Part shown: positions 44,087 to 52,424 of the stretch, in pieces
Layout of the letters: every line of letters starts with the position of its first letter
Position numbering within the stretch: position 1 is the stretch's first letter
Assembly: GCA_002938205.1 (NCBI GenBank)
Contig: PTKZ01000002.1
Span: forward strand, 1 to 64,000
Source: Alphaproteobacteria bacterium MarineAlpha5_Bin5
GTDB lineage: Bacteria > Pseudomonadota > Alphaproteobacteria > HIMB59 > GCA-002718135
Direction of reading: 5' to 3'
Length of the DNA: 64,000 nucleotides
Notes under the pieces: generated by a model
Seen by the model: the letters and a program-made list of their open reading frames with translations, nothing else
Database searches by the model: none
What the model was told of the DNA's origin: nothing
Translations under genes and position numbers: made by a program

Positions 44087-44656
44087 TTATTTTTTTGCTT
44101 TTTCAATATAACTAGAATCAAAAGTACTAATCACAACTGAGTCGCCAATTTCAATAAAAGGAGGTACAGAAGTTTTAATATTTCCCTCTAAGATTGCTGG
44201 TTTATATGAAGATGCCGCTGTTTGACCTTTTACAACTGATTCAGTTTCAATTATTTTTAAGATTATATTATCAGGCAGTTCTATTCCTACTGGTTTATTT
44301 TCGTATAATTGCAAGGTTATATTCTCATTTTCTTTTAAGTATTTTTTTTGTTCATCAGAAATAATATCATTGCCAATTTCTAATTGTTCATATGAAACAT
44401 TATCCATAAAAACAAATTTATTATTACTTACATATAAAAACTGACATATTTTTTCATCTAAAATAGCTCTTTCTACACTTTCTGATGATCTAAATCTCTC
44501 ATTCATTTTGGTACCATCTTTTAATTCTTTCATTTCAACTTGTAGATATGCTCCTCCCTTACCAGGTTGAGTATGTTGAGTTTTTAAAACTCTCCATAAT
44601 TTAGAATTAATTTCTAAAATATTACCAACTTTTATTTGATTTCCATCAATTTTCAT
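44087..44656 (-). CDS. efp: Elongation factor P
   Basis: A 189-residue translation factor that relieves stalling at polyproline. KVGNILEINSKLWRVLKTQHTQPGKGGAYLQVEMK includes Lys33, the position modified by lysylation or other modification in other species. The OB domains follow: NERFRSSESVERA, and a late ILEGNIKTSVPPFIEIGDSVVISTFDSSYIEKA. No modification enzyme gene (epmA/earP) is in the window. Confidence 0.97.
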   Translation of the reverse strand: MKIDGNQIKVGNILEINSKLWRVLKTQHTQPGKGGAYLQVEMKELKDGTKMNERFRSSESVERAILDEKICQFLYVSNNKFVFMDNVSYEQLEIGNDIISDEQKKYLKENENITLQLYENKPVGIELPDNIILKIIETESVVKGQTAASSYKPAILEGNIKTSVPPFIEIGDSVVISTFDSSYIEKAKK

Positions 44657-44658
44657 AA

Positions 44659-45069
44659 TTACCTACTTGAATAAATTTTAATAATTTTATTATGTATATT
44701 TTTAATATTTGATAGATCTATTATACGAAAAGAAGGATTTAATATAACTCTATTTTTTTTACATATTTGAGTAATTTTTTTTAAAATAATAGAATTGCTA
44801 TTTAGTTTTATAAAATCAATCTTATTATTGGCTAATAGTATACTTAGACCATAATCATATCTTGCATTTACATAAAATTTAAATGAATTTGATGAAAATT
44901 CTCTATTAAGAAGATTTTTTAAATTTATCATCCAATCTATTCCAAATCCATTAATTAAATAATACTTTATATATAAAACAGGTTTAAATTTAAGTATTTT
45001 TGAAGATTCAATAACTTCTTTTGCTTGATGGTAGTTATTTATAGAAAAACTTATTGATGCTTTTTTCAC
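44659..45069 (-). CDS. Thiamine phosphate synthase-like remnant protein
   Basis: A 136-residue protein, too short for complete ThiE (about 200). FKFYVNARYDYGLSILLANNKIDFIKLNS resembles the ThiE strand pattern 'VND..DLA....ADGVHL', but the phosphate-binding glycine loops and the catalytic HLGQ/D signature are missing. In many alphaproteobacteria thiE-like genes sit between the gap/pgk/fba cluster and efp, exactly this position. I read it as a decayed or repurposed ThiE relative. It is open and in-frame, starting one base after the gap stop, so it is probably expressed. An unrelated protein is possible. Confidence 0.5.
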   Translation of the reverse strand: MKKASISFSINNYHQAKEVIESSKILKFKPVLYIKYYLINGFGIDWMINLKNLLNREFSSNSFKFYVNARYDYGLSILLANNKIDFIKLNSNSIILKKITQICKKNRVILNPSFRIIDLSNIKNIHNKIIKIYSSR

Positions 45070-46074
45070 CTAAATAAATTTTTTTAAATCCATCATAGTT
45101 TCAACCATTCTATTTGAAAAACCCCATTCATTGTCATACCAAGCCAATACACGACAAAATTTATTATTCAAAACTTGTGTTTGTGTAATGTCGAAGATTG
45201 AGCTACTTGGATTATGATTAAAATCAATTGATACTAAAGGTAGATTATTTGTTGTAAGAATATTTTTTAAATTTGAAGATTTACTCGCTCTCAACATTAT
45301 GTCGTTTATTTTTTCTGTTGATGTTTTTTTCCTCGAAACAAAAGTAAGATCAATAAGTGATACATTTGGAGTTGGTACTCTAATTGCTGTTCCATCTAAT
45401 TTTCCTTTAAGATTTGGAAGTACTAAACTAAGAGCTTTTGCAGCACCTGTTGAAGTTGGAATCATTGATATAGCAGCTCCTCTAGCTCTTCTCATATCAC
45501 TGTGATTTTGATCAACAGTTCTTTGATCTCCTGTATAACTATGAATAGTTGTCATAAAGCCACTATCTATACCTATTTCTTTATCTAAAATCATTGCAAC
45601 AGGAGCAAGGCAGTTTGTTGTACATGATCCATTTGATATTATATTATGTTTTTTTTCTAATGTTTTATTATTAACTCCTTGAACAATAGTAGTATCAACA
45701 TTTTTACCAGGGGCAGAAATTATTACCTTCTTTGCTCCTGCCTGAAGATGTAAATTTGCAGATTCTTTTGATGTAAAAAACCCACTACATTCTAAAACAA
45801 TATCAATTTTTAATTTTTTCCATGGTAAATTTTCTGGCTTTCTTTCAGAATAAAAATTTATAAATTTATTTTTATATTTTATTCCATTACGCAATTTTTT
45901 AATATCAAATGGTAGTCTTCCATGTACACTGTCGAATTTCATGAGATGTATATTGGATTCTAAACTACCCAATTCATTTATTGCAACAACCTCTACTTTT
46001 GGTAGTTTTTTTTCTACTAAAGCTCTAAATACTAGTTTTCCAATTCTACCAAATCCATTTATTGCAATTTTCAT
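45070..46074 (-). CDS. gap: Glyceraldehyde-3-phosphate dehydrogenase
   Basis: A 334-residue NAD-dependent glycolytic/gluconeogenic enzyme. MKIAINGFGRIGKLVFRAL at the start is the nucleotide site. ISNGSCTTNCLAP near 147 holds the catalytic Cys151 (the usual Ala before SC is Gly here). The SYTGDQ..VD and RGAAISMIPTSTGAAKAL segments bind phosphates. The C-terminal AWYDNEWGFSNRMV is normal. It lies 11 bases behind tkt. In related genomes pgk and fba follow gap; here they do not. Confidence 0.97.
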   Translation of the reverse strand: MKIAINGFGRIGKLVFRALVEKKLPKVEVVAINELGSLESNIHLMKFDSVHGRLPFDIKKLRNGIKYKNKFINFYSERKPENLPWKKLKIDIVLECSGFFTSKESANLHLQAGAKKVIISAPGKNVDTTIVQGVNNKTLEKKHNIISNGSCTTNCLAPVAMILDKEIGIDSGFMTTIHSYTGDQRTVDQNHSDMRRARGAAISMIPTSTGAAKALSLVLPNLKGKLDGTAIRVPTPNVSLIDLTFVSRKKTSTEKINDIMLRASKSSNLKNILTTNNLPLVSIDFNHNPSSSIFDITQTQVLNNKFCRVLAWYDNEWGFSNRMVETMMDLKKFI

Positions 46075-46085
46075 TTTTACCTCTT

Positions 46086-48068
46086 TTATTTATTCAGATG
46101 TTTTTTAATTTTTTTAACTAAATTTTCTGATGATATTCCAAAATGCTTGTAAAGATCTTTATAAGGAGCACTTGCTCCAAAAGAATGCATACCAACAAAA
46201 TGATCTGATTTTACATATTTTTCCCAGCCATTAATAACTCCTGCCTCAATAGCAAAACAAAGTTTATTGCCCAAAACTTCTTTAATATAATTATCTGTTT
46301 GTTTTTCAAAAAGTTCAAACGATGGCATTGAAACAACTCGTACATACATTCCTTCTTTTTCTAATTGATTTGAAGCTTCACAAGCGATTTCTACCTCAGA
46401 ACCAGTTGCTAAAATCGTTGCAACATAACTTTCAAAATTTATTACTACATAAGCTCCATTTTTAACCTTATTTTTTGAACAGTTTTCTCTTTTAATTAAA
46501 GGCAAATTTTGTCTTGTAAGAACTAAGACACTTGGATTGTTAGATTCTAATGCAGTTTCCCATGCTTCAATAGTTTCAATTAAATCACAGGGACGTATTA
46601 CATTCAAATTAGGAATAGCTCTTAAAGAAGAAATGTGCTCAACTGGTTGATGTGTTGGACCATCTTCACCTAGCCCTATGGAATCATGTGTCATTACATA
46701 AATAACAGGTAAATTCATTAGAGCTGCCAATCTTATCGATGGACGACAATAATCCGTAAAAACTAAAAAAGTTCCTCCATAAGGACGTAAACCTCCATGT
46801 AATGCTATACCATTCATTATTGCCGCCATAGCATGTTCTCTAACACCATAGTAAATATAATTACCATCATAGTTTGTTGAGTTTAAAGTATTCATCTCTT
46901 TAGTTTTGGTATTATTTGAACCCGTAAGATCAGCTGAGCCTCCAATAAGATTATTAACATGTTTATTTAATAATTCTAATGATAATTCACTAGCTTTTCT
47001 AGTCGCACATGATGTGTTTGCTTTATTATGAGTATTTTTAAAAGATTGTATTGCTATTGACAATTCTTTATCGATATTTTTTTGATATAATTTTTTAAAA
47101 TTATCTAAATTCAAAGTTGGTTTGTTTACTTCATTCCACTTTGAAATTGTTTTTCTATTTCGTGAAGAAAAATTTCTCCATTCCTGTAATAATATTTTAG
47201 GTATATCGAAAGGTTTGCTTGTCCAATTTAGGTTTTTTCTAGTTAGCTCTACTTCTTCTTCCCCTAAAGGTGATCCATGAGAAGAGGATTTTGATTCCTT
47301 ATTAGGTGAACCAAAACCTATTTTAGTTTTACAAGCAATTAATGAAGGTACTTCTGAATTTTTTGATTTTATTATTGCTTTAGAAATTTCATCAAAATTA
47401 TGCCCATCAATTGATAAAACATCCCAACCATAAGATTCAAATCTTTTCTTAACATTATCCGAAGTACTAAGATTAGTAGATCCATCTATTGAAATAGAAT
47501 TATCATCAAAAAAAACTATAAGTTTATTTAATTTCAAGTGACCAGCTAAGCTACAGGCTTCATGACTTAAACCTTCCATTAAGCATCCATCACCTGCAAA
47601 AACGTAAGTATAGTGATTAAATAAATCACTACTAAATTTTGTTGATAGTTTTTTTTCTGATATTGCAAATCCAACTGCATTTGCAAGTCCTTGGGACAAG
47701 GGTCCTGTTGTTGTTTCTACTCCTTCTAATTCATTATATTCCGGATGACCAGCTGTAGGTGAGTTTAGTTGTCTAAAATTTTTAATATCTTCTATATTTA
47801 TATCCTTATATCCAGTAAGGAAAAGACATGCATAAAGAAGCATTGATCCATGTCCATTTGAAATAATTAATCTATCTCTATCAATCCACTTTGGGTTATC
47901 AGGATCAAATTTTATATGATCTTTATACAATATAGTTGCAATATCAGCCATGCCCATGGGCATGCCTGGATGGCCAGATTTAGCTTTTTGAACGGCATCT
48001 ATTGATAAAAAGCGGATACAATTCGCAAGTTGCAATAAATCTGCAGATTTTTCTTTATTATCTATCAA
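46086..48068 (-). CDS. tkt: Transketolase
   Basis: A 660-residue thiamine-diphosphate enzyme of the pentose phosphate pathway. AKSGHPGMPMGMADIATIL near residue 30, ISNGHGSMLLYACLFL, YVFAGDGCLMEGLSHEACSLAGHLKL near 153 (ThDP/Mg motif GDG) and VMTHDSIGLGEDGPTHQPVEH near 463 are all canonical. It is the first gene of a run tkt–gap–(ThiE-like)–efp–suhB–rpmE on the minus strand. The 84-base gap upstream separates it from the divergent zapA group. Confidence 0.97.
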   Translation of the reverse strand: MIDNKEKSADLLQLANCIRFLSIDAVQKAKSGHPGMPMGMADIATILYKDHIKFDPDNPKWIDRDRLIISNGHGSMLLYACLFLTGYKDINIEDIKNFRQLNSPTAGHPEYNELEGVETTTGPLSQGLANAVGFAISEKKLSTKFSSDLFNHYTYVFAGDGCLMEGLSHEACSLAGHLKLNKLIVFFDDNSISIDGSTNLSTSDNVKKRFESYGWDVLSIDGHNFDEISKAIIKSKNSEVPSLIACKTKIGFGSPNKESKSSSHGSPLGEEEVELTRKNLNWTSKPFDIPKILLQEWRNFSSRNRKTISKWNEVNKPTLNLDNFKKLYQKNIDKELSIAIQSFKNTHNKANTSCATRKASELSLELLNKHVNNLIGGSADLTGSNNTKTKEMNTLNSTNYDGNYIYYGVREHAMAAIMNGIALHGGLRPYGGTFLVFTDYCRPSIRLAALMNLPVIYVMTHDSIGLGEDGPTHQPVEHISSLRAIPNLNVIRPCDLIETIEAWETALESNNPSVLVLTRQNLPLIKRENCSKNKVKNGAYVVINFESYVATILATGSEVEIACEASNQLEKEGMYVRVVSMPSFELFEKQTDNYIKEVLGNKLCFAIEAGVINGWEKYVKSDHFVGMHSFGASAPYKDLYKHFGISSENLVKKIKKHLNK

Positions 48069-48152
48069 ATGTCCTCAGTATTTGCGACCTTTTACACTAA
48101 TATTCAGCCTCATTAAAGTGACATTTTCAATTATTCCAATTATAAAAAAAAA

Positions 48153-48356
48153 ATGAAATTAATAAATAAAATTAAAGAATTAAGGATTAGTATTAAGGAA
48201 CTAAGTAAATTGAATGAGGATTTACTAGAAAAGAATCTAGCTGATAAAAGAAAAATATATTCTTTAGAAAATAAGATAGCAAATTTAAAGAACTCTATAA
48301 GTGCAAGTGTTAGTGATTTAGAAAAATTTATTCAAAAAAATAATGCCGATTTATAA
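48153..48356 (+). CDS. Small coiled-coil protein upstream of zapA
   Basis: A 67-residue helical protein with heptads of Leu, Ile and Lys throughout (LINKIKELRISIKELSKLNEDLLEKNL). In alphaproteobacteria the gene before zapA often encodes a DUF4164 coiled-coil protein, and size and position fit, though no diagnostic motif is visible. Its end overlaps the zapA start by 14 bases, which supports expression as a pair and possibly a division-related role. Function is inferred from context only. Confidence 0.6.
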   Translation: MKLINKIKELRISIKELSKLNEDLLEKNLADKRKIYSLENKIANLKNSISASVSDLEKFIQKNNADL

Positions 48357-48771
48357 AGCAAAAATTTTTAATCAATTTATAGATTTAAATTATGATGAAA
48401 GAGATAAAGCAAAGTTATTAAAATTAATCGATACTTTAAATAATCATTGGAAAAAATATAAAAATTTACAAGGTAAAGCAAATGATAAAAAAATTATGAT
48501 TTTACTAGCTTTAGAATTGCAAGATGCTCTTTTTGATTTAGAGGATATTCAAAAAATAAATAAAGAGAGAGATAAAAAAATTAATTCAAAAAATAACAAT
48601 AAAAATAATAACTCGGCAGAATTAATATTGCACAAAGATAGAATAAATAATTTAGAATCTAAAATAAATAACTTTAATAGTGAATTTGAAGAAATTAATA
48701 AAGTTCTTGATGAAATAAATTCTGATTTAGAAAAAATGTCAAAATCAATAATTAGTAGTTATGATAACTAG
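48343..48771 (+). CDS. zapA: Cell division protein ZapA
   Basis: A 142-residue ZapA. The N-terminal globular part has AKIFNQFIDLNYDERDKAKLLKLIDTLN, comparable to the ZapA G.....L.C...E...L...A..L. pattern. IMILLALELQDALFDLEDIQK follows, and the C-terminal 60 residues are a coiled coil after an Asn-rich linker (NNNKNNN), as expected for this FtsZ cross-linking factor. The zapA–folate cyclo-ligase pairing is the same as in E. coli zapA–ygfA. It overlaps the cyclo-ligase gene by 11 bases. Confidence 0.82.
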   Translation: MPIYKAKIFNQFIDLNYDERDKAKLLKLIDTLNNHWKKYKNLQGKANDKKIMILLALELQDALFDLEDIQKINKERDKKINSKNNNKNNNSAELILHKDRINNLESKINNFNSEFEEINKVLDEINSDLEKMSKSIISSYDN

Positions 48772-49345
48772 TATTTCCCAAAAGAAAAAAGATTTAAGAA
48801 AAATTTTATTTTTGAAAAGAAAAAATATTAAAAAAAAAACAAAAAATTATTTTAATGTTACATTATTTGATGAATTGAGGCATAAAATAAATTTTGAAAC
48901 TATCACATCTGTTGCTAGTTTTATTTCTATTAAATCTGAATTTCCTACAAATGATCTCAATAAACATATAATGCAAATGAATAAAATATTATCTTTGCCA
49001 AAAATCGAACCAAACACTGAAATATTAATCTTTAGACAATATCAGGATAATGATGAATTAAATTTAGGAAAATTTAACATTCCTGAACCTAGTATTACTA
49101 AAAAAAAAGTTTTCCCAGAATTAATTTTTGTTCCATGTCTTGGCTTTGACTTTAATGGTTATAGGATAGGATATGGCGGAGGATATTATGATAAAACTTT
49201 TGCACATTTAAAGAAAAATAATTTTAAATTCTATACTGTTGGAATTGCTTTTGATGATCAAAAAATAATAGAGGTGCCAACTGAAGACTTTGATTATAAA
49301 TTAGACTATGTTTTAACTGAAAAAAAGTTATATAGTTGTTTATGA
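48761..49345 (+). CDS. 5-formyltetrahydrofolate cyclo-ligase
   Basis: A 194-residue enzyme that converts 5-formyl-THF to 5,10-methenyl-THF with ATP. QKKKDLRKILFLKRK lies near the start, FISIKSEFPTNDL near 54, FVPCLGFDFNGYRIGYGGGYYDKTF near 126 is the substrate loop, and TVGIAFDDQ follows. It joins the other folate enzymes in the window and recycles a storage or inhibitory folate form. It overlaps both neighbours, and no space exists for a 6S RNA gene as in enterobacteria. Confidence 0.92.
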   Translation: MITSISQKKKDLRKILFLKRKNIKKKTKNYFNVTLFDELRHKINFETITSVASFISIKSEFPTNDLNKHIMQMNKILSLPKIEPNTEILIFRQYQDNDELNLGKFNIPEPSITKKKVFPELIFVPCLGFDFNGYRIGYGGGYYDKTFAHLKKNNFKFYTVGIAFDDQKIIEVPTEDFDYKLDYVLTEKKLYSCL

Positions 49346-50133
49346 AAATTATATTTATTGGTGATATTGTTGGAAAGTCAGCAAGAGATTTTGTAATTAA
49401 TAAAATTCCATATCTAAAAAAAAATTATTCTCCAGATATAATTATAGCTAATGCTGAAAATGCTGCTAGTGGATATGGATTAACAAAAAAAATAGCAATA
49501 AATTTATTTGAGAGTGGCATTGATGCGATTACTTTAGGCAATCATGCGTGGGATCAAAAGGAAATGATTTCATATATAGAGGACTGCCCTAAAATTGTCA
49601 GAGCTATAAACTACCCAAAAGCAGCGCCAGGTAAGGGATATTATAAAATTAATTTAGATGATGGTAGGAAATTTATATTAGTACAAGTGATGTTAAGACT
49701 TTTCATGGGCCTGAATCTTGATGATCCATTCAGTATAACTAAAAATTTCCTTCAAAGTGAAAAGTTAGGATCAACATGTCAGGGTATACTAATAGATATG
49801 CACGGAGAAGCGACATCAGAGAAAAATGCATTTGGCCACTATTTTGATGGAGATGTTACAGCTATCTTAGGTACGCATACCCATATTCCTACATCTGATG
49901 CTAGAATTCTCTCTGGAGGGACTGCATATCAAACAGACGTAGGAATGTCAGGAGATTATGATTCAGTCATAGGTATGGATAAAGAGATACCAATTCATTT
50001 ATTCACAAAAGGATTCAGAAAAGAAGGGAAATTTACTCCATCATCTGGTCAGATCTCAATTTGTGGCACATATCTTGAAACAGATGATAAGACAGGATTT
50101 TCAAGGAAAATTGAAGCTTTTCAAATAAAATAG
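49342..50133 (+). CDS. YmdB-type metallophosphoesterase
   Basis: A 263-residue calcineurin-like protein of the TIGR00282 family. MKIIFIGDIVGKSARDFV supplies the first metal ligands. NAENAASGYGLTKK near 41, TLGNHAWDQKEM near 64, GTHTHIPTSDARIL near 177 and YQTDVGMSGDYDSVIGMDKE are the remaining diagnostic blocks. Relatives act as cyclic-nucleotide phosphodiesterases; the physiological substrate here is unknown. I start at ATG 49342; the TTG two codons earlier is less likely. The start overlaps the preceding stop (ATGA). Confidence 0.92.
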   Translation: MKIIFIGDIVGKSARDFVINKIPYLKKNYSPDIIIANAENAASGYGLTKKIAINLFESGIDAITLGNHAWDQKEMISYIEDCPKIVRAINYPKAAPGKGYYKINLDDGRKFILVQVMLRLFMGLNLDDPFSITKNFLQSEKLGSTCQGILIDMHGEATSEKNAFGHYFDGDVTAILGTHTHIPTSDARILSGGTAYQTDVGMSGDYDSVIGMDKEIPIHLFTKGFRKEGKFTPSSGQISICGTYLETDDKTGFSRKIEAFQIK

Positions 50134-50210
50134 AATTACATATAATCGACACAATATTCTATTATTTAAAAAACTTTACTAATAACGAACAATATATCTA
50201 TAAATAAACT

Positions 50211-50963
50211 ATGGCAGGACATTCCAAGTTTAAGAATATAATGCACAGAAAAGGTGCACAGGATAAAAAAAGAGCTAAAATCTTTTCAAGATTGGGTAAA
50301 GAAATTTCAGTTGCTGTAAAAGAAGGAGGTCAGGATCCTGAAAAGAATATTAGACTTAGATCTGCAATTGGGAGTGCTAAATCACTAAATATGCCTAAAG
50401 ATAATATTGAGAGAGCTATAAAGAAAGGACAAGGTAATGATCCTGATACCAACTATGAGGAAGTTCGTTATGAAGGTTATGGACCAGAAGGAGTTGCAAT
50501 AATAGTAGAAGCTATGACCAATAATAAAAATAGGACTGCAGCTGAAATAAGATCAAGTTTTTCTAAATATGGCGGAAATTTAGGTGAAACTGGTAGTGTT
50601 AGTTTTAGTTTTAAAAGATTAGGCAGTATTAGTCTTAATAAAAGCTGTGTATCAGAAGAAGAGCTATTTGATTTTATAGTTGATAATGGTTCAGAGGATT
50701 ATGAATCAAATGATGATGAGTATACAATTTTTTGTGATCAAAAAAATTTACATAATCTTAATGAAAAAATTATAGCTAAGTATGGCCAAACAAATTTTGC
50801 AGATTTAGTTTGGAAAAGTGAAAGTAGCATTAATGTTGATAAAAATGCTGCTGAAAAATTATTCAAATTGTTAAATGTTCTTGAAGAAAATGAAGATGTT
50901 CAAAATGTTTCATCAAATTTTGAAGTTACAGATGAAGTCTTAACATCTTTAACAATGCAATGA
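50211..50963 (+). CDS. yebC: YebC/PmpR family protein
   Basis: A 250-residue protein beginning MAGHSKFKNIMHRKGAQDKKRAKIFSRLGKEI, with MPKDNIERAIKKG, YEEVRYEGYGPEGVAIIVEAMTNNKNRT and FSKYGGNLGETGSVSFSF, a complete family signature. Known family roles are transcriptional regulation and, more recently, help in translating proline-rich sequences. It lies before the nuclease-like gene, in the position where ruvC follows in other alphaproteobacteria. Confidence 0.96.
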   Translation: MAGHSKFKNIMHRKGAQDKKRAKIFSRLGKEISVAVKEGGQDPEKNIRLRSAIGSAKSLNMPKDNIERAIKKGQGNDPDTNYEEVRYEGYGPEGVAIIVEAMTNNKNRTAAEIRSSFSKYGGNLGETGSVSFSFKRLGSISLNKSCVSEEELFDFIVDNGSEDYESNDDEYTIFCDQKNLHNLNEKIIAKYGQTNFADLVWKSESSINVDKNAAEKLFKLLNVLEENEDVQNVSSNFEVTDEVLTSLTMQ

Positions 50964-50975
50964 AAGGAATCTTAA

Positions 50976-51275
50976 ATGCCAGATAAAGCTTGGAAAAAAA
51001 GAGAAAGAGATGTTGCTAATTATTTTAATGGTAAGCGAACGCCACTTAGTGGAGGAAATGGAAAAGTAACAAGAGCAGATGTAATTCATGATAATTTATT
51101 TATTGAATGTAAATTAAGAGCTAAACATACAGTTGTTTCTTTATGGGATGATACAGCAAAACTAGCTAAAGATGAGGGTAAAACACCAGTTATAGCTTTA
51201 TGTGAAAAAAATAGACCTGGTTTTTGGGTAATGGTTCATAGTAATGATTTAGATAAGTTAAAGAATATAAAATAA
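50976..51275 (+). CDS. Small PDDEXK-type nuclease (Holliday-junction-resolvase-like)
   Basis: A 99-residue basic protein. The order RERDVANYF (helix with Glu), TPLSGGNGKV, ADVIHDNLFIECKLR, and later KTPVIALCEKNRPGFWVMV fits a minimal PD-(D/E)XK nuclease fold, with Asp35 region and the ECK metal/catalytic motif near 48–50. Similar small proteins are known from phages and are annotated as putative endonucleases or resolvases. It follows yebC and its stop overlaps the tolQ ATG by one base. In many alphaproteobacteria ruvC, ruvA, ruvB occupy this spot. A role as DNA resolvase is inference. Confidence 0.7.
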   Translation: MPDKAWKKRERDVANYFNGKRTPLSGGNGKVTRADVIHDNLFIECKLRAKHTVVSLWDDTAKLAKDEGKTPVIALCEKNRPGFWVMVHSNDLDKLKNIK

Positions 51276-51991
51276 TGGAAGAAATTACAATAGCAGGCAA
51301 TATAGCTGAATCAGTTGACTTTTCGATGTTATCATTGTTTTTAAGAGCAGATTTCGTAGTGAAGTCAGTCATAGTAATTTTGATTATCTCATCACTTTAT
51401 TCATGGAATATTATCATAGCAAAGTTACTTAGATTAAGACAATTAAAACAAATGGACAAAGAATTTGAAGATATTTTTTGGTCAGGCAATTCATTTGAGG
51501 ATTTATATGAAACACTTAATTTTAACAAACTTGATCCTAAGTCGAAAATTTTTTGTGCAGCTATTTCTGAGTGGAAGAAAAGTAAATCTTTATCGAGGAA
51601 AGAGATGCCCTTAAGTATTTCATTTTTAAAAGATCGAATGCATAGATCCATGATAGTAGTCTTTAACAAAGAGAGTGAAGTTATTGAAAAAAATTTAACT
51701 TTTCTTGCTACAGCTGGTTCAACAGCACCGTTCATTGGTTTATTTGGAACTGTTTGGGGAATAATGAATAGTTTTAAATCTATAGCAGTTGCTCAAAATA
51801 CAAACTTGTCTATAGTAGCTCCAGGTATCGCTGAAGCTTTATTTGCAACAGCTCTTGGACTTTTTGTGGCTATTCCTGCTGTAGTTGCTTACAATAAAAT
51901 ATCAAGTGACTTATCAAAATATTTTATGTCTTTAGAAACATTTATGGATGAGTTCAATACAATTTTTTTTAGACAATTAGAAAAAAAATAA
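51275..51991 (+). CDS. tolQ: Tol-Pal system protein TolQ
   Basis: A 238-residue inner membrane proton-channel subunit with three helices. The first lies near residues 25–47. FLATAGSTAPFIGLFGTVWGIMNSFKSI near 146 is the hallmark second-helix region, followed by IAPGIAEALFATALGLFVAIPAVVAYN as the third. It works with TolR to energise outer-membrane constriction at division. It starts inside the stop of the nuclease gene and tolR follows immediately. Confidence 0.97.
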   Translation: MEEITIAGNIAESVDFSMLSLFLRADFVVKSVIVILIISSLYSWNIIIAKLLRLRQLKQMDKEFEDIFWSGNSFEDLYETLNFNKLDPKSKIFCAAISEWKKSKSLSRKEMPLSISFLKDRMHRSMIVVFNKESEVIEKNLTFLATAGSTAPFIGLFGTVWGIMNSFKSIAVAQNTNLSIVAPGIAEALFATALGLFVAIPAVVAYNKISSDLSKYFMSLETFMDEFNTIFFRQLEKK

Positions 51992-51992
51992 A

Positions 51993-52424
51993 TTGATTAA
52001 CTTAAACAACAATACAAATAGAAGAAAAAAAAGATATTCTCAGATGAGTGAGATTAATGTCACCCCCTTTGTTGATGTAATGCTAGTTTTATTAATTGTT
52101 TTTATGGTAACAGCGCCTCTTCTTACTGTAGGTATACCTGTTGATTTACCAAAAGTTAAGGCATCAGCATTAACTGATCAAAAAGATCCTCTTGAAATAA
52201 CAGTAAAGTTAGATGGACAAATTTATTTAGGTGAGTCAAAAGTTGAATTAGAAAATTTGATAGCAAGGCTAAATGCGATTACTGATCAAAATACAGAAGC
52301 TAGAATTTATGTGAGAGGTGATAGAGTTGTGGCTTACGGTAGAGTTATGGAGATTATGTCATTAATTAATTCAGCAGGTTATGTTAAAGTTGCATTAGTT
52401 ACTGAAAACCCAACAAATAATTAA
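51993..52424 (+). CDS. tolR: Tol-Pal system protein TolR
   Basis: A 143-residue protein with one N-terminal membrane helix. MSEINVTPFVDVMLVLLIVF holds the essential Asp of the ExbD/TolR family. PVDLPKVKAS and IYVRGDRVVAYGRVMEIMSLI follow. The TTG at 51993 two bases after tolQ is the likely start, giving a basic N-terminus. An internal ATG at 52044 would remove it. Confidence 0.96.
   Translation: MINLNNNTNRRKKRYSQMSEINVTPFVDVMLVLLIVFMVTAPLLTVGIPVDLPKVKASALTDQKDPLEITVKLDGQIYLGESKVELENLIARLNAITDQNTEARIYVRGDRVVAYGRVMEIMSLINSAGYVKVALVTENPTNN

Noticed and set aside
48343-48775. 6S RNA gene between zapA and the folate cyclo-ligase, as in enterobacteria
   Set aside because: The two genes overlap here, leaving no room.
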